Below are positions 9,338 to 17,689 of a stretch of 64,000 nt of DNA, in pieces. Position 1 is the stretch's first letter. Each line of letters opens with the position of its first letter. The position numbers and the translations under genes were made by a program. The notes below the pieces were generated by a model. It was not told where the DNA came from. It saw only the letters and a program-made list of their open reading frames with translations, and ran no database searches. Source of the stretch: Cyanobium sp. Cruz CV13-4-11 (GTDB taxonomy: Bacteria > Cyanobacteriota > Cyanobacteriia > PCC-6307 > Cyanobiaceae); the NCBI RefSeq assembly GCF_024346055.1, contig NZ_JAGQCH010000010.1, positions 1-64,000 of the forward strand, in the 5' to 3' direction.

Positions 9338-10141
9338 GTGCGGATCCACGTATCGCCATGGCCGCTACCGAATGGACGCGCAGCATCTGTTGAAGATGGA
9401 TCTCCATCCGCTGGGGCGACCGAGCCCCCTGTTCCCGTGGACCTCACCCCCCTGCTGCCCCAGGTGCGTGACGATGTTCGCCAGGGACTGGCTCTGCTGA
9501 AAGGGGTCCGGCTGGTGCTCTGCCTGGGCAGCCGGGCCCAGGTGGCCCTGCTGATGGGCACACCCGCCCGGATCCTGGGTGCCGCCACCACCGCCGCCGA
9601 GGGGCTGGCCCTGGTGCGCCGGCACCAACCCAGCCTGCTCCTGGTCAGCGACCGCCTGGAGGGAGGCTGCGGCGTCGACCTGGTGGTGCAGGTCAAGCGC
9701 CGCCATCCCGAGGTCCGCACCCTGCTGGTGGTGTCCCAGGAGCACCAGCAGGCCCTGATCCAGGCGGCCCTGCGCGCCGGTTGCGACGCCATCGTGCCGG
9801 AGTCGCGGCTGCTGCACGGTTCCGGGCTGCAGGCCCTGCACGCCGTGCTCGGCGGCGGGTTGTACCTGGACCATTCCCTGGTCGGCGCCTACCGCGCCGG
9901 CCAGGAGCCCGCCGCCGGGCACGAGCGGCTCAGTGCCCGTGAACGGCAGGTGCTCGACCGGGTGGTGCGGGGCCTGAGCAATCCCGAGATCGCCGGGGAG
10001 CTGATGGTGTCGGTCGACACGGTGAAGACCCACGTGCGGAACGTGCTCCTCAAGCTCCGGGTCAGCGGTCGCATCCAGGCGGTGGTCACCGGCCTGCAGC
10101 TGGGCCTGGTCGACTGGCCCCGGACAGGAGGCACCCGCTAG
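9338..10141 (+). CDS. NarL/LuxR-type regulator with a degenerate receiver
   Basis: The first two thirds resemble a receiver domain (GVRLVLCLGSRAQVALL; LLLVSDRLEGGCGVDLV; RTLLVVSQEHQQALI). At the usual phospho-acceptor site the alignment puts Ser, with Asp one residue later, so phosphorylation may not occur as in canonical regulators. The C-terminal 65 residues are a GerE/LuxR DNA-binding domain (LSARERQVLDRVVRGLSNPEIAGEL; SVDTVKTHVRNVLLKLRV). The given start is GTG at 9338; a GTG about 33 codons later (VDLTPLLPQV) is also possible. The target genes are unknown. Confidence 0.8.
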   Translation: MRIHVSPWPLPNGRAASVEDGSPSAGATEPPVPVDLTPLLPQVRDDVRQGLALLKGVRLVLCLGSRAQVALLMGTPARILGAATTAAEGLALVRRHQPSLLLVSDRLEGGCGVDLVVQVKRRHPEVRTLLVVSQEHQQALIQAALRAGCDAIVPESRLLHGSGLQALHAVLGGGLYLDHSLVGAYRAGQEPAAGHERLSARERQVLDRVVRGLSNPEIAGELMVSVDTVKTHVRNVLLKLRVSGRIQAVVTGLQLGLVDWPRTGGTR

Positions 10142-10174
10142 CTTCAGGCTCGACGTGCATGCAGGTGGGCCTCG

Positions 10175-10825
10175 ATGGCAGGGCGCCACTGGCTGGATCC
10201 CCTGGCCCGGAAGCTGCTGGTGGCCACCGGGCAGCTCCCCCCGCCTCCAGCGGCAGCTGCCGACGAGGCGGTGGAGCGGGAGCTGCTCGCCCTCAAACTG
10301 GCCCACAACCCCGACCTGCGGCTGCGCGATGCCGCTGAGGTGCGTCACGCGGCCGCCCTGGGTTGGACGCTTGAGGTCAACGTGGCCGCCGCGGCCGACT
10401 GGCTGCGGTTGCCGGGTTGCCGGCCCGATCTGGTGGATCGGCTGATCGCCATGCAGCGCGACGGTATCCAGTGGCGCGGCCCCGGGGAGCTGGCCGCGGC
10501 GCTGCAGGTCCCCCCCGGGCAGGTGCTGATCTGGCTGCCGGTGCTTCGGTTCGCGCGGCAAGGGGAGCCGGCATCTGCCCGGGCGCCGGTGCCCCTGGCG
10601 ATCAACCAGGCCTCTGAAGGCCTGCTGCGGGAGCGTCTCGGCCTGGGGCCGGAGCGCTGCCGGCGGCTGTTGCAGGAGAGGGCCCGCGAGCCCTTCCGGG
10701 ACCTGGCCGATCTGCAGCAGCGGCTGCAGCTGCCCGCCGATCAGGCCGAACGCTGGATCGGCCGGTTCCGCTATGCCACCGCCCCTGGACCGGTGCTGCC
10801 GCCGTCCCGGAGCCCGGCCCCATGA
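10175..10825 (+). CDS. Helix-hairpin-helix (ComEA-like) domain protein
   Basis: The 216-residue protein holds two ComEA-type helix-hairpin-helix units: LEVNVAAAADWLRLPGCRPDLVDRLI (about residues 65-92) and PLAINQASEGLLRERLGLGPERCRRLL (about 140-166), each followed by a second helix-hairpin segment (quoted spans are approximate). Such modules bind DNA without sequence specificity or mediate protein contacts. There is no signal peptide. It overlaps the start of the GIY-YIG gene by 4 bases, pointing to joint expression. Confidence 0.65.
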   Translation: MAGRHWLDPLARKLLVATGQLPPPPAAAADEAVERELLALKLAHNPDLRLRDAAEVRHAAALGWTLEVNVAAAADWLRLPGCRPDLVDRLIAMQRDGIQWRGPGELAAALQVPPGQVLIWLPVLRFARQGEPASARAPVPLAINQASEGLLRERLGLGPERCRRLLQERAREPFRDLADLQQRLQLPADQAERWIGRFRYATAPGPVLPPSRSPAP

Positions 10826-11448
10826 GCCGCCAGGGGGACCTGTTCACGGCCGCGGCCGCCGCTGAGGCAGGAGCGGCCGGCGCCACGCCGCTTCCTGAAC
10901 TCCCCCTGCTGCGGGAGCAACTGCTCACCTGGCAGGGCCGGCTGGCCGAGCACCAGGGGCCGCTCTTCGCCACGGCCACGGCCGGTGGGGCCGCCGCCCT
11001 GTTGCAGGGGCAGCTCTTGCCGATGGCGGCTGACCCCGGCGATCCCGACGCGGTGGCGCGCCGCTTCGATCCCCTCAGCCTCAGTCCCCAGAGCCTCTCG
11101 TTCTGGCGCTGGCCCAGGCTCCCCCAGCGAGGGGCGGCCCTCTACCTGGTGATGGACCGTCCAGCGGGGCTGCCTGTGCCGTTGCTGCTCTACGTCGGCG
11201 AGACGGGGAGGGCAGACCAGCGCTGGAAGGGCGACCACGACTGCAAGGGATACCTGGCGGCCTACGGCGAAGCTCTGGCCCGGGTGGGGTTGGAGGCGCG
11301 GCCGAGCATCCGCTTCTGGAGCGACGTGCCGGCGGCGGTGTCCCCGCGCCGGGCCCTGGAGCAGGCCCTGATCCGGCGCTGGCTGCCCCCGTTCAACAAG
11401 GAGACCCGGGAGCGCTGGGCCACGCCGTTCACGGCCGATCCCGCCTGA
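10822..11448 (+). CDS. GIY-YIG nuclease family protein
   Basis: The C-terminal half (about residues 105-205) shows the GIY-YIG layout: AALYLVMDRP, then LLLYVGETGRADQRWKGDHDC, a conserved basic helix, and ALEQALIRRWLPPFNKE with the metal-binding Glu and the final Asn. This domain is common in cyanobacteria, usually with an uncharacterised N-terminal half as here. The role may be structure-specific DNA cleavage (inference). The ATG lies inside the end of the preceding HhH gene. Confidence 0.72.
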   Translation: MSRQGDLFTAAAAAEAGAAGATPLPELPLLREQLLTWQGRLAEHQGPLFATATAGGAAALLQGQLLPMAADPGDPDAVARRFDPLSLSPQSLSFWRWPRLPQRGAALYLVMDRPAGLPVPLLLYVGETGRADQRWKGDHDCKGYLAAYGEALARVGLEARPSIRFWSDVPAAVSPRRALEQALIRRWLPPFNKETRERWATPFTADPA

Positions 11449-11496
11449 TCTCCAGGGCTGAGCTGGCTACGATCACGGGCCGCCTGCGCTGGGTCC

Positions 11497-12999
11497 ATGG
11501 AGTTTCGCTGTCTTGCCGTCACCCCTGCCGTCCCTGGTGCTCTGAAGGAGGCCTGGACGGGTGACACCCTGGTGGTGGGGCTGTTCGCCCCCGCCGCAGG
11601 CAGCGGTCGGGCCCTGGCCGAAGAGCTGGTGGGCGAGGGGTTCGAAGCCTTGCTGCAGCGCCGCCGTTTCGAGGGCAAGTCCGGCCAGAGCATCACCCTG
11701 GAGCGGCCGGGTGGCTCCCCGGCCAGCCTGATCCTGCTGGGCCTGGGGGATCCGGCCGACTTCGGCCTCGAGGCCCTGCGCCAGGCCGGTGCCGAAGCGG
11801 CCCGTGCCGCCGCCACTGCCGGCGCCGTGGAGCTCGGCCTCTGGCTTCCGGTCGAGGGTCTGGAGCCGGCGTCGGCCGCCGCCGCCATGGCCGAAGCGGT
11901 GCGGCTCGGGCTCTATGCCGACCAACGCTTCAAAAGCGAGGCGGAACCCCCGTCCCTTCCCTCCCGGGTGAGCCTGCTCGGAGTGGTGGCAGGGGCCGAG
12001 TCCGGCCTGGCCCATGTGGCGGCCATCTGCAGCGGCGTGGAACTGGCCCGGCGGCTGGTGGCGGCACCTCCCAACAAGGCGACCCCCCAGTCCCTGGCTG
12101 ATGAGGCCGCCGCCATTGCCGCCGCCTTCGGCCTCGAGCTCAAGGTGCTGGAGCGGGACGATTGTGAGGCGCTCGGCATGGGGGCCTACCTGGGGGTGGC
12201 CCAGGGCTCGGATCTGCCCCCCAAGTTCATCCATCTCACCTACCGGCCCACCGGGGCGGTGACGCGGCGGGTGGTGCTGGTGGGCAAGGGGCTCACCTTC
12301 GATTCCGGTGGCTACAACCTCAAGACGGCCGGCTCCCAGATCGAGATGATGAAGTACGACATGGGCGGCAGTGCCGCGGTGCTGGGGGCCGCCCGTGCCA
12401 TCGCCGAAATCCGGCCTGCCGGGCTGGAGGTGCACGTGATCGTGGCCAGCTGCGAAAACATGATCAGCGGTGGCGCCATCCATCCGGGTGATGTGCTCAC
12501 CGCCTCCAACGGCAAGACCATCGAGATCAACAACACCGATGCCGAGGGGCGGCTCACCCTGGCCGATGCCCTCGTCTATGCCTGCGGCCTGGAGCCGGAT
12601 GCCATCGTCGATCTCGCCACCCTCACCGGCGCCTGCGTGATCGCCCTCGGCGAGGAGATCGCCGGGCTCTGGTCCCCCAGCGACGGCCTGGCCGAGGCCC
12701 TGCTCAGCGCCGGCAACGCCGGCGGGGAGGCGTTCTGGCGCATGCCCCTGCGCCCCTCCTACAAGAAGGGGCTCAAGAGCCCCATCGCCGACCTGAAGAA
12801 CACCGGGCCGCGGCCGGGGGGTTCGATCACCGCCGCCCTCTTCCTGCAGGACTTCGTCACCAAGGGGCTGCCCTGGGCCCATCTCGACATCGCCGGCACC
12901 GTCTGGAGCGACAAAGCCCGCGGGGTGGATCCGGCCGGGGCCACCGGCTTCGGGGTGCGCACCCTGGTGGCCTGGCTGCTGGCGGGTGCCGCCAGCTGA
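11497..12999 (+). CDS. pepA: Leucyl aminopeptidase (M17)
   Basis: The 500-residue cytosolic metalloexopeptidase removes N-terminal residues from peptides. The M17 catalytic domain is clear: LVGKGLTFDSGGYNLK (metal-binding Lys and Asp) and the family signature NNTDAEGRLTLADAL (Asp, Glu, Arg), with DLATLTGACVIALG after it. The N-terminal domain begins MEFRCLAVTP. Length is normal. Confidence 0.95.
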   Translation: MEFRCLAVTPAVPGALKEAWTGDTLVVGLFAPAAGSGRALAEELVGEGFEALLQRRRFEGKSGQSITLERPGGSPASLILLGLGDPADFGLEALRQAGAEAARAAATAGAVELGLWLPVEGLEPASAAAAMAEAVRLGLYADQRFKSEAEPPSLPSRVSLLGVVAGAESGLAHVAAICSGVELARRLVAAPPNKATPQSLADEAAAIAAAFGLELKVLERDDCEALGMGAYLGVAQGSDLPPKFIHLTYRPTGAVTRRVVLVGKGLTFDSGGYNLKTAGSQIEMMKYDMGGSAAVLGAARAIAEIRPAGLEVHVIVASCENMISGGAIHPGDVLTASNGKTIEINNTDAEGRLTLADALVYACGLEPDAIVDLATLTGACVIALGEEIAGLWSPSDGLAEALLSAGNAGGEAFWRMPLRPSYKKGLKSPIADLKNTGPRPGGSITAALFLQDFVTKGLPWAHLDIAGTVWSDKARGVDPAGATGFGVRTLVAWLLAGAAS

Positions 13000-13085
13000 T
13001 CCCATCAATACCGGCCCCCCCCCCGGATCAGGCGGCTGAAGGTTGCGGCCTAGGTTTGCCGCCAGACCAGACAACGCATCGCCCC

Positions 13086-13361
13086 ATGGCCGTTCACAAG
13101 ATCCGCTGGTACGTGAAGGCCCAGCTCGGTGTGCTCCTGCTCCCCGCCGGCCTCTGCCTGTTCGGGGAGGGGGTGATCCGCAAGGGCATCCAGACCTGGT
13201 CGGCCCTGGCGGCAGCGGCAGATCATGGGCAGTCGCTGCCGGAGGCCGGTCCCTGGGTCTGGTACGGCGCCCTGGGATTGATCCTGATCAATGCGGGCGT
13301 CGGTCTGATGGTCGAGAGCGGTTTGCTGCGCGGCTATCCCCGCACCCCGCCCCGGGCCTGA
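13086..13361 (+). CDS. Small membrane protein, hypothetical
   Basis: This 91-residue protein has two predicted membrane helices (VLLLPAGLCLFGEGVI, about 16-31, and VWYGALGLILINAGVGLMV, about 58-76) joined by a polar Ala-rich loop, with a basic C terminus. Start MAVHKIRWYVKAQLG at ATG 13086. No family recognised. It is convergent with the small minus-strand gene ending at 13365. Confidence 0.65.
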   Translation: MAVHKIRWYVKAQLGVLLLPAGLCLFGEGVIRKGIQTWSALAAAADHGQSLPEAGPWVWYGALGLILINAGVGLMVESGLLRGYPRTPPRA

Positions 13362-13364
13362 GGC

Positions 13365-13568
13365 TCAGACCGCCACCGGCTCGGTGTCGCCCCTGCCGCT
13401 CACGGGGACGTGCAGTTCGGCGGGAGATTCAAGGCGATGGATCTGCCAGGTGGCCTTCTCACCAAAGCTGGCCTGCAGCTTGTCGAGGTCGTCGGACGCC
13501 TGCCTGGGGCTCGTGTAGGGCCCGATATGGCGCGTCTGCAGACCGTCACGGATGGTCAGCAGATACAT
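13365..13568 (-). CDS. Small conserved-type hypothetical protein
   Basis: The 67-residue soluble protein begins MYLLTIRDGLQTRHIGPYTS and continues PRQASDDLDKLQASF, a strand-loop-helix pattern, with an acidic tail. Such short proteins with a leading YLLTIRDG strand recur beside housekeeping genes in picocyanobacteria, but I cannot name a family. It lies about 100 bases downstream of msrA on the same strand. Confidence 0.55.
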   Translation of the reverse strand: MYLLTIRDGLQTRHIGPYTSPRQASDDLDKLQASFGEKATWQIHRLESPAELHVPVSGRGDTEPVAV

Positions 13569-13666
13569 ACAGAGGCCCTCCGGTCGTGTGCCGAACGCTA
13601 AGGCATTCTTCGGGGTCGCGACAGGGTGCAAAAGCACCGTGTCTGCATCATCCGGTCGGGTTCGGC

Positions 13667-14293
13667 TCAGCTGCCCTGCCAGCGCTGACTGCTGCGGGCC
13701 CGTCGGCCCCAGACCGTGTCCAGGCGTCGGTCGCGCCCACAGGACCAGCGGTAATAGTTGTACCGGACGCCATTGCGCTTGGCGTAGTTCTGGTGATAGC
13801 CCTCCGCCGGCCAGAACTTCGCCAGGGGGCGGATCGCCACCTTGATGGCTGTCGCCGGCTTGCCCAGCTCCCGGGCCGCCGCCACGAGGCTGTTGCGGGC
13901 CTCCACGGCCTGGTTGGCGCTGGTGGTGAAGATCACGGGCCGGTAGGAATCGCCGCGGTCGCAGAACTGTCCGCCGCCGTCGAGGGGATCGATGTTGCGC
14001 CAGTAGGCCCGCAGCAGCGTGTCGTAGCGGATCTCGGTGTTGTCGAAGCGCACCCGGACCACCTCCTGATGGCCGCTCCCCCCGGCCGAGACCTGCTTGT
14101 AGGTGGGGTTGGACCCTTTGCCGCCGCTGTAGCCGCTCTCCACGTCCAGGACGCCGGGGAGGACCTCCAGATCGTGCTCCAGGCACCAGAAGCAGCCGCC
14201 GGCCAGCACCGCCTCTTCGGTGGCCGCCAGGGCTGGAGCCACCGGGCCCCCCAGGGCCATCAGCAGACCCAGCAGCAGCGCGATCAGTCGCAT
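13667..14293 (-). CDS. msrA: Peptide-methionine (S)-S-oxide reductase, exported form
   Basis: Repairs methionine-S-sulfoxide in proteins. The catalytic motif [17 protein letters not shown] is at about residues 32-48, followed by [19 protein letters not shown] and the YHQNY segment. Unlike cytosolic MsrA, it starts with a clear signal peptide ([20 protein letters not shown], cleavage near ALA-ATEE), so it should act in the periplasm or thylakoid lumen. Its start overlaps the lpxB stop by 10 bases. The msrB at 49289 also has an export-type N terminus, suggesting a paired extracytoplasmic repair system. Confidence 0.92.
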   Translation of the reverse strand: MRLIALLLGLLMALGGPVAPALAATEEAVLAGGCFWCLEHDLEVLPGVLDVESGYSGGKGSNPTYKQVSAGGSGHQEVVRVRFDNTEIRYDTLLRAYWRNIDPLDGGGQFCDRGDSYRPVIFTTSANQAVEARNSLVAAARELGKPATAIKVAIRPLAKFWPAEGYHQNYAKRNGVRYNYYRWSCGRDRRLDTVWGRRARSSQRWQGS

Positions 14294-15483
14294 GGCGTGT
14301 GTCCTGAGAACGGTTCGAGGATCGCCGTCGCCGCCCGGCGGGTGACGCCCGGCTCCCCCAGCTTCTGCCTCAGCCGAACGTAGCCCTCCTGCACCCGCTT
14401 CCGCGCCCCGGAGGCGGGATCGAACAGGGGCAGCAGGGCCGCCAGGATGGCGTCAGGGTTGAAATCATCCTGCAGCAGTTCCGGCACGAGCCGTTCCCCC
14501 AGCACCAGGTTCACCGGGGAGATGTGGGCCACGTTGAAGTGGATCACATGTTTGGCCAGGAACGCCGTCGGCCGGCTCACTCGGTAGCCGGTCACCTGGG
14601 GCACCCCCCGCAGGGCCAGTTCCAGGTTGGCGGTGCCGGATTTGGTCAGGGCGGCATCGGCAGCGGCACAGAGCAGGGGCCGCAGGGCATCGGCCTTACC
14701 GGCCGGGATCACCCGCACCGCCTTGGCTCCCGCCGCCCGCATGGTCTCTGCCAGGACCGCCTCAAACCCCGGCAGGCCGGCGGGAAGCAGCACCTGCAGG
14801 TCAGGGTGTTGCCGCTGCAGCAGGGCCACCGCAGCGGCCATCGGCGGCAGCACGTAGCGAAGCTCCTGCCGCCGCGAGGCGGGCAGCATCAGCAGCACCG
14901 GTGCCTCCGCCGGCAGGCCCAGCCCCTGGCGGGCCTCCTGGCGCGAGGGTCGCTGCTGCAGGGTGTCGATCAGGGGATGGCCCACCCAGGTGACCTGGGC
15001 GCCGCGTGCGGCGTAGAAGCTGGCCTCCTCCGGGAAGATGGCCAGGATGCGGTCGGTGAAGCCGATCAACCGGGTGGTGCCGCCGTCGCCGAGGCGGAAG
15101 GCCCACTCCTGGGGAGCGATGTAATAGGTGATCGGCACAGTGGGGTAGAGCCGCCGCAGGCGCAGCCCCAGGTTCACGTTCGCCCCCATGTAGTCGATCA
15201 GCACCACCGCATCCGGGGGGTGCTGGCGCAGCCAGCGGCGCACCCTGGCCTGCAGCTTGAGGGTGGGAATGACCAGGGGGATCGGTTCCCACAGGCCGAT
15301 GGCCCCGAGTTTGGTGGTGTCCGCCAGGAGCTGGGCGCCGGCCCGCTCCATCCGACTGCCCCCGAGGGCCACCACATCGAGGGGCAGGGAACGGCGGGCC
15401 GCCTCTTCGTGCAGGGCCTTGACCAGCAGGGATCCCTGCAGATCACCGGAGACTTCTCCGGTGCTGACCAGGAGTCGCACCAT
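14284..15483 (-). CDS. lpxB: Lipid-A-disaccharide synthase
   Basis: Condenses UDP-2,3-diacylglucosamine with lipid X to form the lipid A disaccharide at the inner membrane (GT19). Signature segments are [48 protein letters not shown] and [13 protein letters not shown]. The ATG at 15483 overlaps the lpxA stop by one base (TGATG). Last lipid A gene of the bamA-lpxC-fabZ-lpxA-lpxB series; 399 residues. Confidence 0.94.
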   Translation of the reverse strand: MVRLLVSTGEVSGDLQGSLLVKALHEEAARRSLPLDVVALGGSRMERAGAQLLADTTKLGAIGLWEPIPLVIPTLKLQARVRRWLRQHPPDAVVLIDYMGANVNLGLRLRRLYPTVPITYYIAPQEWAFRLGDGGTTRLIGFTDRILAIFPEEASFYAARGAQVTWVGHPLIDTLQQRPSRQEARQGLGLPAEAPVLLMLPASRRQELRYVLPPMAAAVALLQRQHPDLQVLLPAGLPGFEAVLAETMRAAGAKAVRVIPAGKADALRPLLCAAADAALTKSGTANLELALRGVPQVTGYRVSRPTAFLAKHVIHFNVAHISPVNLVLGERLVPELLQDDFNPDAILAALLPLFDPASGARKRVQEGYVRLRQKLGEPGVTRRAATAILEPFSGHTPCD

Positions 15484-16304
15484 CAGCGCTGGGCCGGCAG
15501 CGGTCCGCGCCGGCCCGGCCCCACCGAGGCCTCCAGAAAGGCACACAGCTCATCGGCGGCGGCCAGCAGGGGACGCTCCCGCGCCTGCCGCAGGGCGGCG
15601 GCCAGCACCAGATCGCTGCGGTAGATGAGGGTCCAGAGATCCTGCAGCTGGCGGAACTGGGCGCCATCGTCGAGCTGGGCCACGCCGCTGCGTCGCAGCC
15701 CGACGCGGTTCAGCCCCCGGAGGCGGCCGGGGTGGCCCTCCACCGTCATGAACGGGGGCACGTCGCGGTCGATGCGGCTCATGCCGCCCACCATCGCCAG
15801 ACTGCCGATGTGGACGAACTGGTGGATGCCGAGCACGCCACCGATCACGGCCCGCTCCCCGATGACCACGTGGCCCGCCACCGCGACACCGTTGGCGATC
15901 ACGATGCGGTCGGAGAGCTGGCAGTTGTGGCCGATGTGGCTGTAGGCCATCAGCAGGTTGCCGTTGCCTAGGACGGTCCTCTCCCCTTCGGCCGTGGCGC
16001 GGTTGATGGTCACGCACTCCCGGATCGTGTTCTCATCCCCCATCACCACTTCGGTGGGGGCACCGCCGTACTTGAGGTCCTGGGGCTCGAGGCCGATGCA
16101 GGCCCCCGGGAAGATCCGGTTGCCCTTGCCCATCCGCACCCGCCCGTCGATCACGACGTGGGGGCCGATGCGACTGCCTTCGCCGATCTCCACCTCCGGA
16201 CCGATGACGGAATAGGGGCCGATCTCCACGCCCGGGGCCAACCGGGCCCGGGGATCGACCAGGGCCGTGGGATGCACGGATGTCGTCATGGCAGTACTCG
16301 ACAT
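15483..16304 (-). CDS. lpxA: UDP-N-acetylglucosamine O-acyltransferase
   Basis: First step of lipid A synthesis: transfer of a 3-hydroxyacyl chain from ACP to UDP-GlcNAc. The left-handed beta-helix of hexapeptide repeats is obvious ([20 protein letters not shown] onward), with the catalytic-His region [16 protein letters not shown] and [12 protein letters not shown]. Start at 16304 or 16289 ([10 protein letters not shown]). It begins a few bases after the fabZ stop. Confidence 0.94.
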   Translation of the reverse strand: MSSTAMTTSVHPTALVDPRARLAPGVEIGPYSVIGPEVEIGEGSRIGPHVVIDGRVRMGKGNRIFPGACIGLEPQDLKYGGAPTEVVMGDENTIRECVTINRATAEGERTVLGNGNLLMAYSHIGHNCQLSDRIVIANGVAVAGHVVIGERAVIGGVLGIHQFVHIGSLAMVGGMSRIDRDVPPFMTVEGHPGRLRGLNRVGLRRSGVAQLDDGAQFRQLQDLWTLIYRSDLVLAAALRQARERPLLAAADELCAFLEASVGPGRRGPLPAQR

Positions 16305-16308
16305 CGCG

Positions 16309-16812
16309 TCAGTCCACGAGCGAGAACATCAGCTCACCCGAGCAGACCCGCTCGCCATCGACCGTGGCGGTGGCGTGCACCTTGCCGAAGCGTTTGCGCT
16401 TCAGGCTGAGCAGTTCGCAGGTGATCAGAAGCTGGTCGCCGGGCACCACGGGGCGCCGGAAGCGCACACCGTCGATGCCCGCGAAGACGAACAGGCCCTT
16501 GGGCAGATCGGGCATCTGGGTGACGATCAGGCCCCCCACCTGGGCCATGGCCTCAACGATCAGGACGCCAGGCATCAGGGGGCGGCCCGGGAAATGGCCC
16601 TGGAACTGCGGTTCGTTGAAGGTGACGTTCTTGAGCGCCACCGCCCGTTTACCGGGGACATACTCCACCACCCGATCCACCAGGGCGAAGGGGTAGCGAT
16701 GGGGGAGCAGGTTGAGGATCTGCTCGCTGCTGAGCACCACGGCCCGGGCCGCATCGGCGTCGGGGCAGGCTGCCGGGGCGGCCTCAGGAGCGGCGGAAGG
16801 AAGAACGGTCAA
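16309..16812 (-). CDS. fabZ: 3-hydroxyacyl-ACP dehydratase
   Basis: Dehydrates (3R)-hydroxyacyl-ACP in fatty acid elongation. The hot-dog fold core is complete: [20 protein letters not shown] with the catalytic His, and [20 protein letters not shown] with the catalytic Glu. The best start is TTG at 16812, just after the lpxC stop at 16817; an internal GTG giving [11 protein letters not shown] is the alternative. The gene sits between lpxC and lpxA, as in other Gram-negative lipid A clusters. Confidence 0.94.
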   Translation of the reverse strand: MTVLPSAAPEAAPAACPDADAARAVVLSSEQILNLLPHRYPFALVDRVVEYVPGKRAVALKNVTFNEPQFQGHFPGRPLMPGVLIVEAMAQVGGLIVTQMPDLPKGLFVFAGIDGVRFRRPVVPGDQLLITCELLSLKRKRFGKVHATATVDGERVCSGELMFSLVD

Positions 16813-16816
16813 GGAA

Positions 16817-17689
16817 TCAATGGGTCGGTACGGGCACGGGCAGGCGGGATGCCTGGGCCGCAAGGGCCGCGGCCATGGCGGTGTGCAGGCCATGGGAACC
16901 GCGGTAGGCGAAGACGTGGGCCCTGGGCAGGCCCACCAACGCCAGATCTCCCAGCAGATCCAGCAGCTTATGGCGCACCGGTTCATCAGCGAAGCGCAAC
17001 GGCGGATTGACCCAGCCGTCGCCGTCACAGACCAGGGCATTGTCGAGGGCACCGCCGCGGATCAGGCCCGCGGCCAGCAACTGCTCCACCTGCTCTTGGA
17101 AGCCGAAGGTGCGGGCCGGGGCGATCTCCGCCACAAAGCTCTCCGGGGTGAGATCCAGGGTAAAGAGCTGGCGGCCGATGGCCGCCTGGGGAAAGTCGAT
17201 GGCCGCCGCCAGGCGCAGCCGGTCGGCCGGCAGGGCCACCACGAAGCTCTGACCCTGCTGAAGGGTGACTGGCAGGGCCGGCAGGGGCGGCTCGAGGCGC
17301 TCACCCCGGCTGCAGATCCCCGCCTCACCGATCGCTTCGACCCAGGGAAGCCCCGAGCCGTCGAGCAGGGGGATCTCCTCCCCGTCCACCAGCAGCTCCG
17401 CCTGGCTCACCCCGGTGCCGGCGAGGGCCGCCAGCAGGTGCTCCACCGTCGCCAGGCGCCGATCCCCCAGCTGCAGGCAGGTGCAGAGGCGGGTGTCACT
17501 CACCTGGGAGGGGCCCAGTTGCTGCAGGGGCCGTTGCGGGTCGTCCAGCCAGCCCAGCCAGTAGCCCGGCCGTTCCGAGGGGCCGAGGCGGACCCGGGAG
17601 ACGGCGCCGCTGTGCAGCCCGACTCCGGTGCGTTCCACGCAGGAGCCCAGGGTCCATGCCTGGCGATAGTCGCTGGGCCAGCTGGTCAC
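16817..17689 (-). CDS. lpxC: UDP-3-O-acyl-N-acetylglucosamine deacetylase
   Basis: Zinc deacetylase, the committed step of lipid A synthesis. Motifs: [40 protein letters not shown] (zinc His), [19 protein letters not shown], and [20 protein letters not shown] with the second zinc site. The GTG at 17689 overlaps the bamA stop (TAGTG); an upstream ATG at 17725 would lie deep inside bamA. 290 residues. Confidence 0.93.
   Translation of the reverse strand: MTSWPSDYRQAWTLGSCVERTGVGLHSGAVSRVRLGPSERPGYWLGWLDDPQRPLQQLGPSQVSDTRLCTCLQLGDRRLATVEHLLAALAGTGVSQAELLVDGEEIPLLDGSGLPWVEAIGEAGICSRGERLEPPLPALPVTLQQGQSFVVALPADRLRLAAAIDFPQAAIGRQLFTLDLTPESFVAEIAPARTFGFQEQVEQLLAAGLIRGGALDNALVCDGDGWVNPPLRFADEPVRHKLLDLLGDLALVGLPRAHVFAYRGSHGLHTAMAAALAAQASRLPVPVPTH

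Noticed and set aside
11473-13074. 533-codon frame antisense to pepA
   Set aside because: Gly/His/Gln-rich shadow frame; pepA shows the complete M17 signature.
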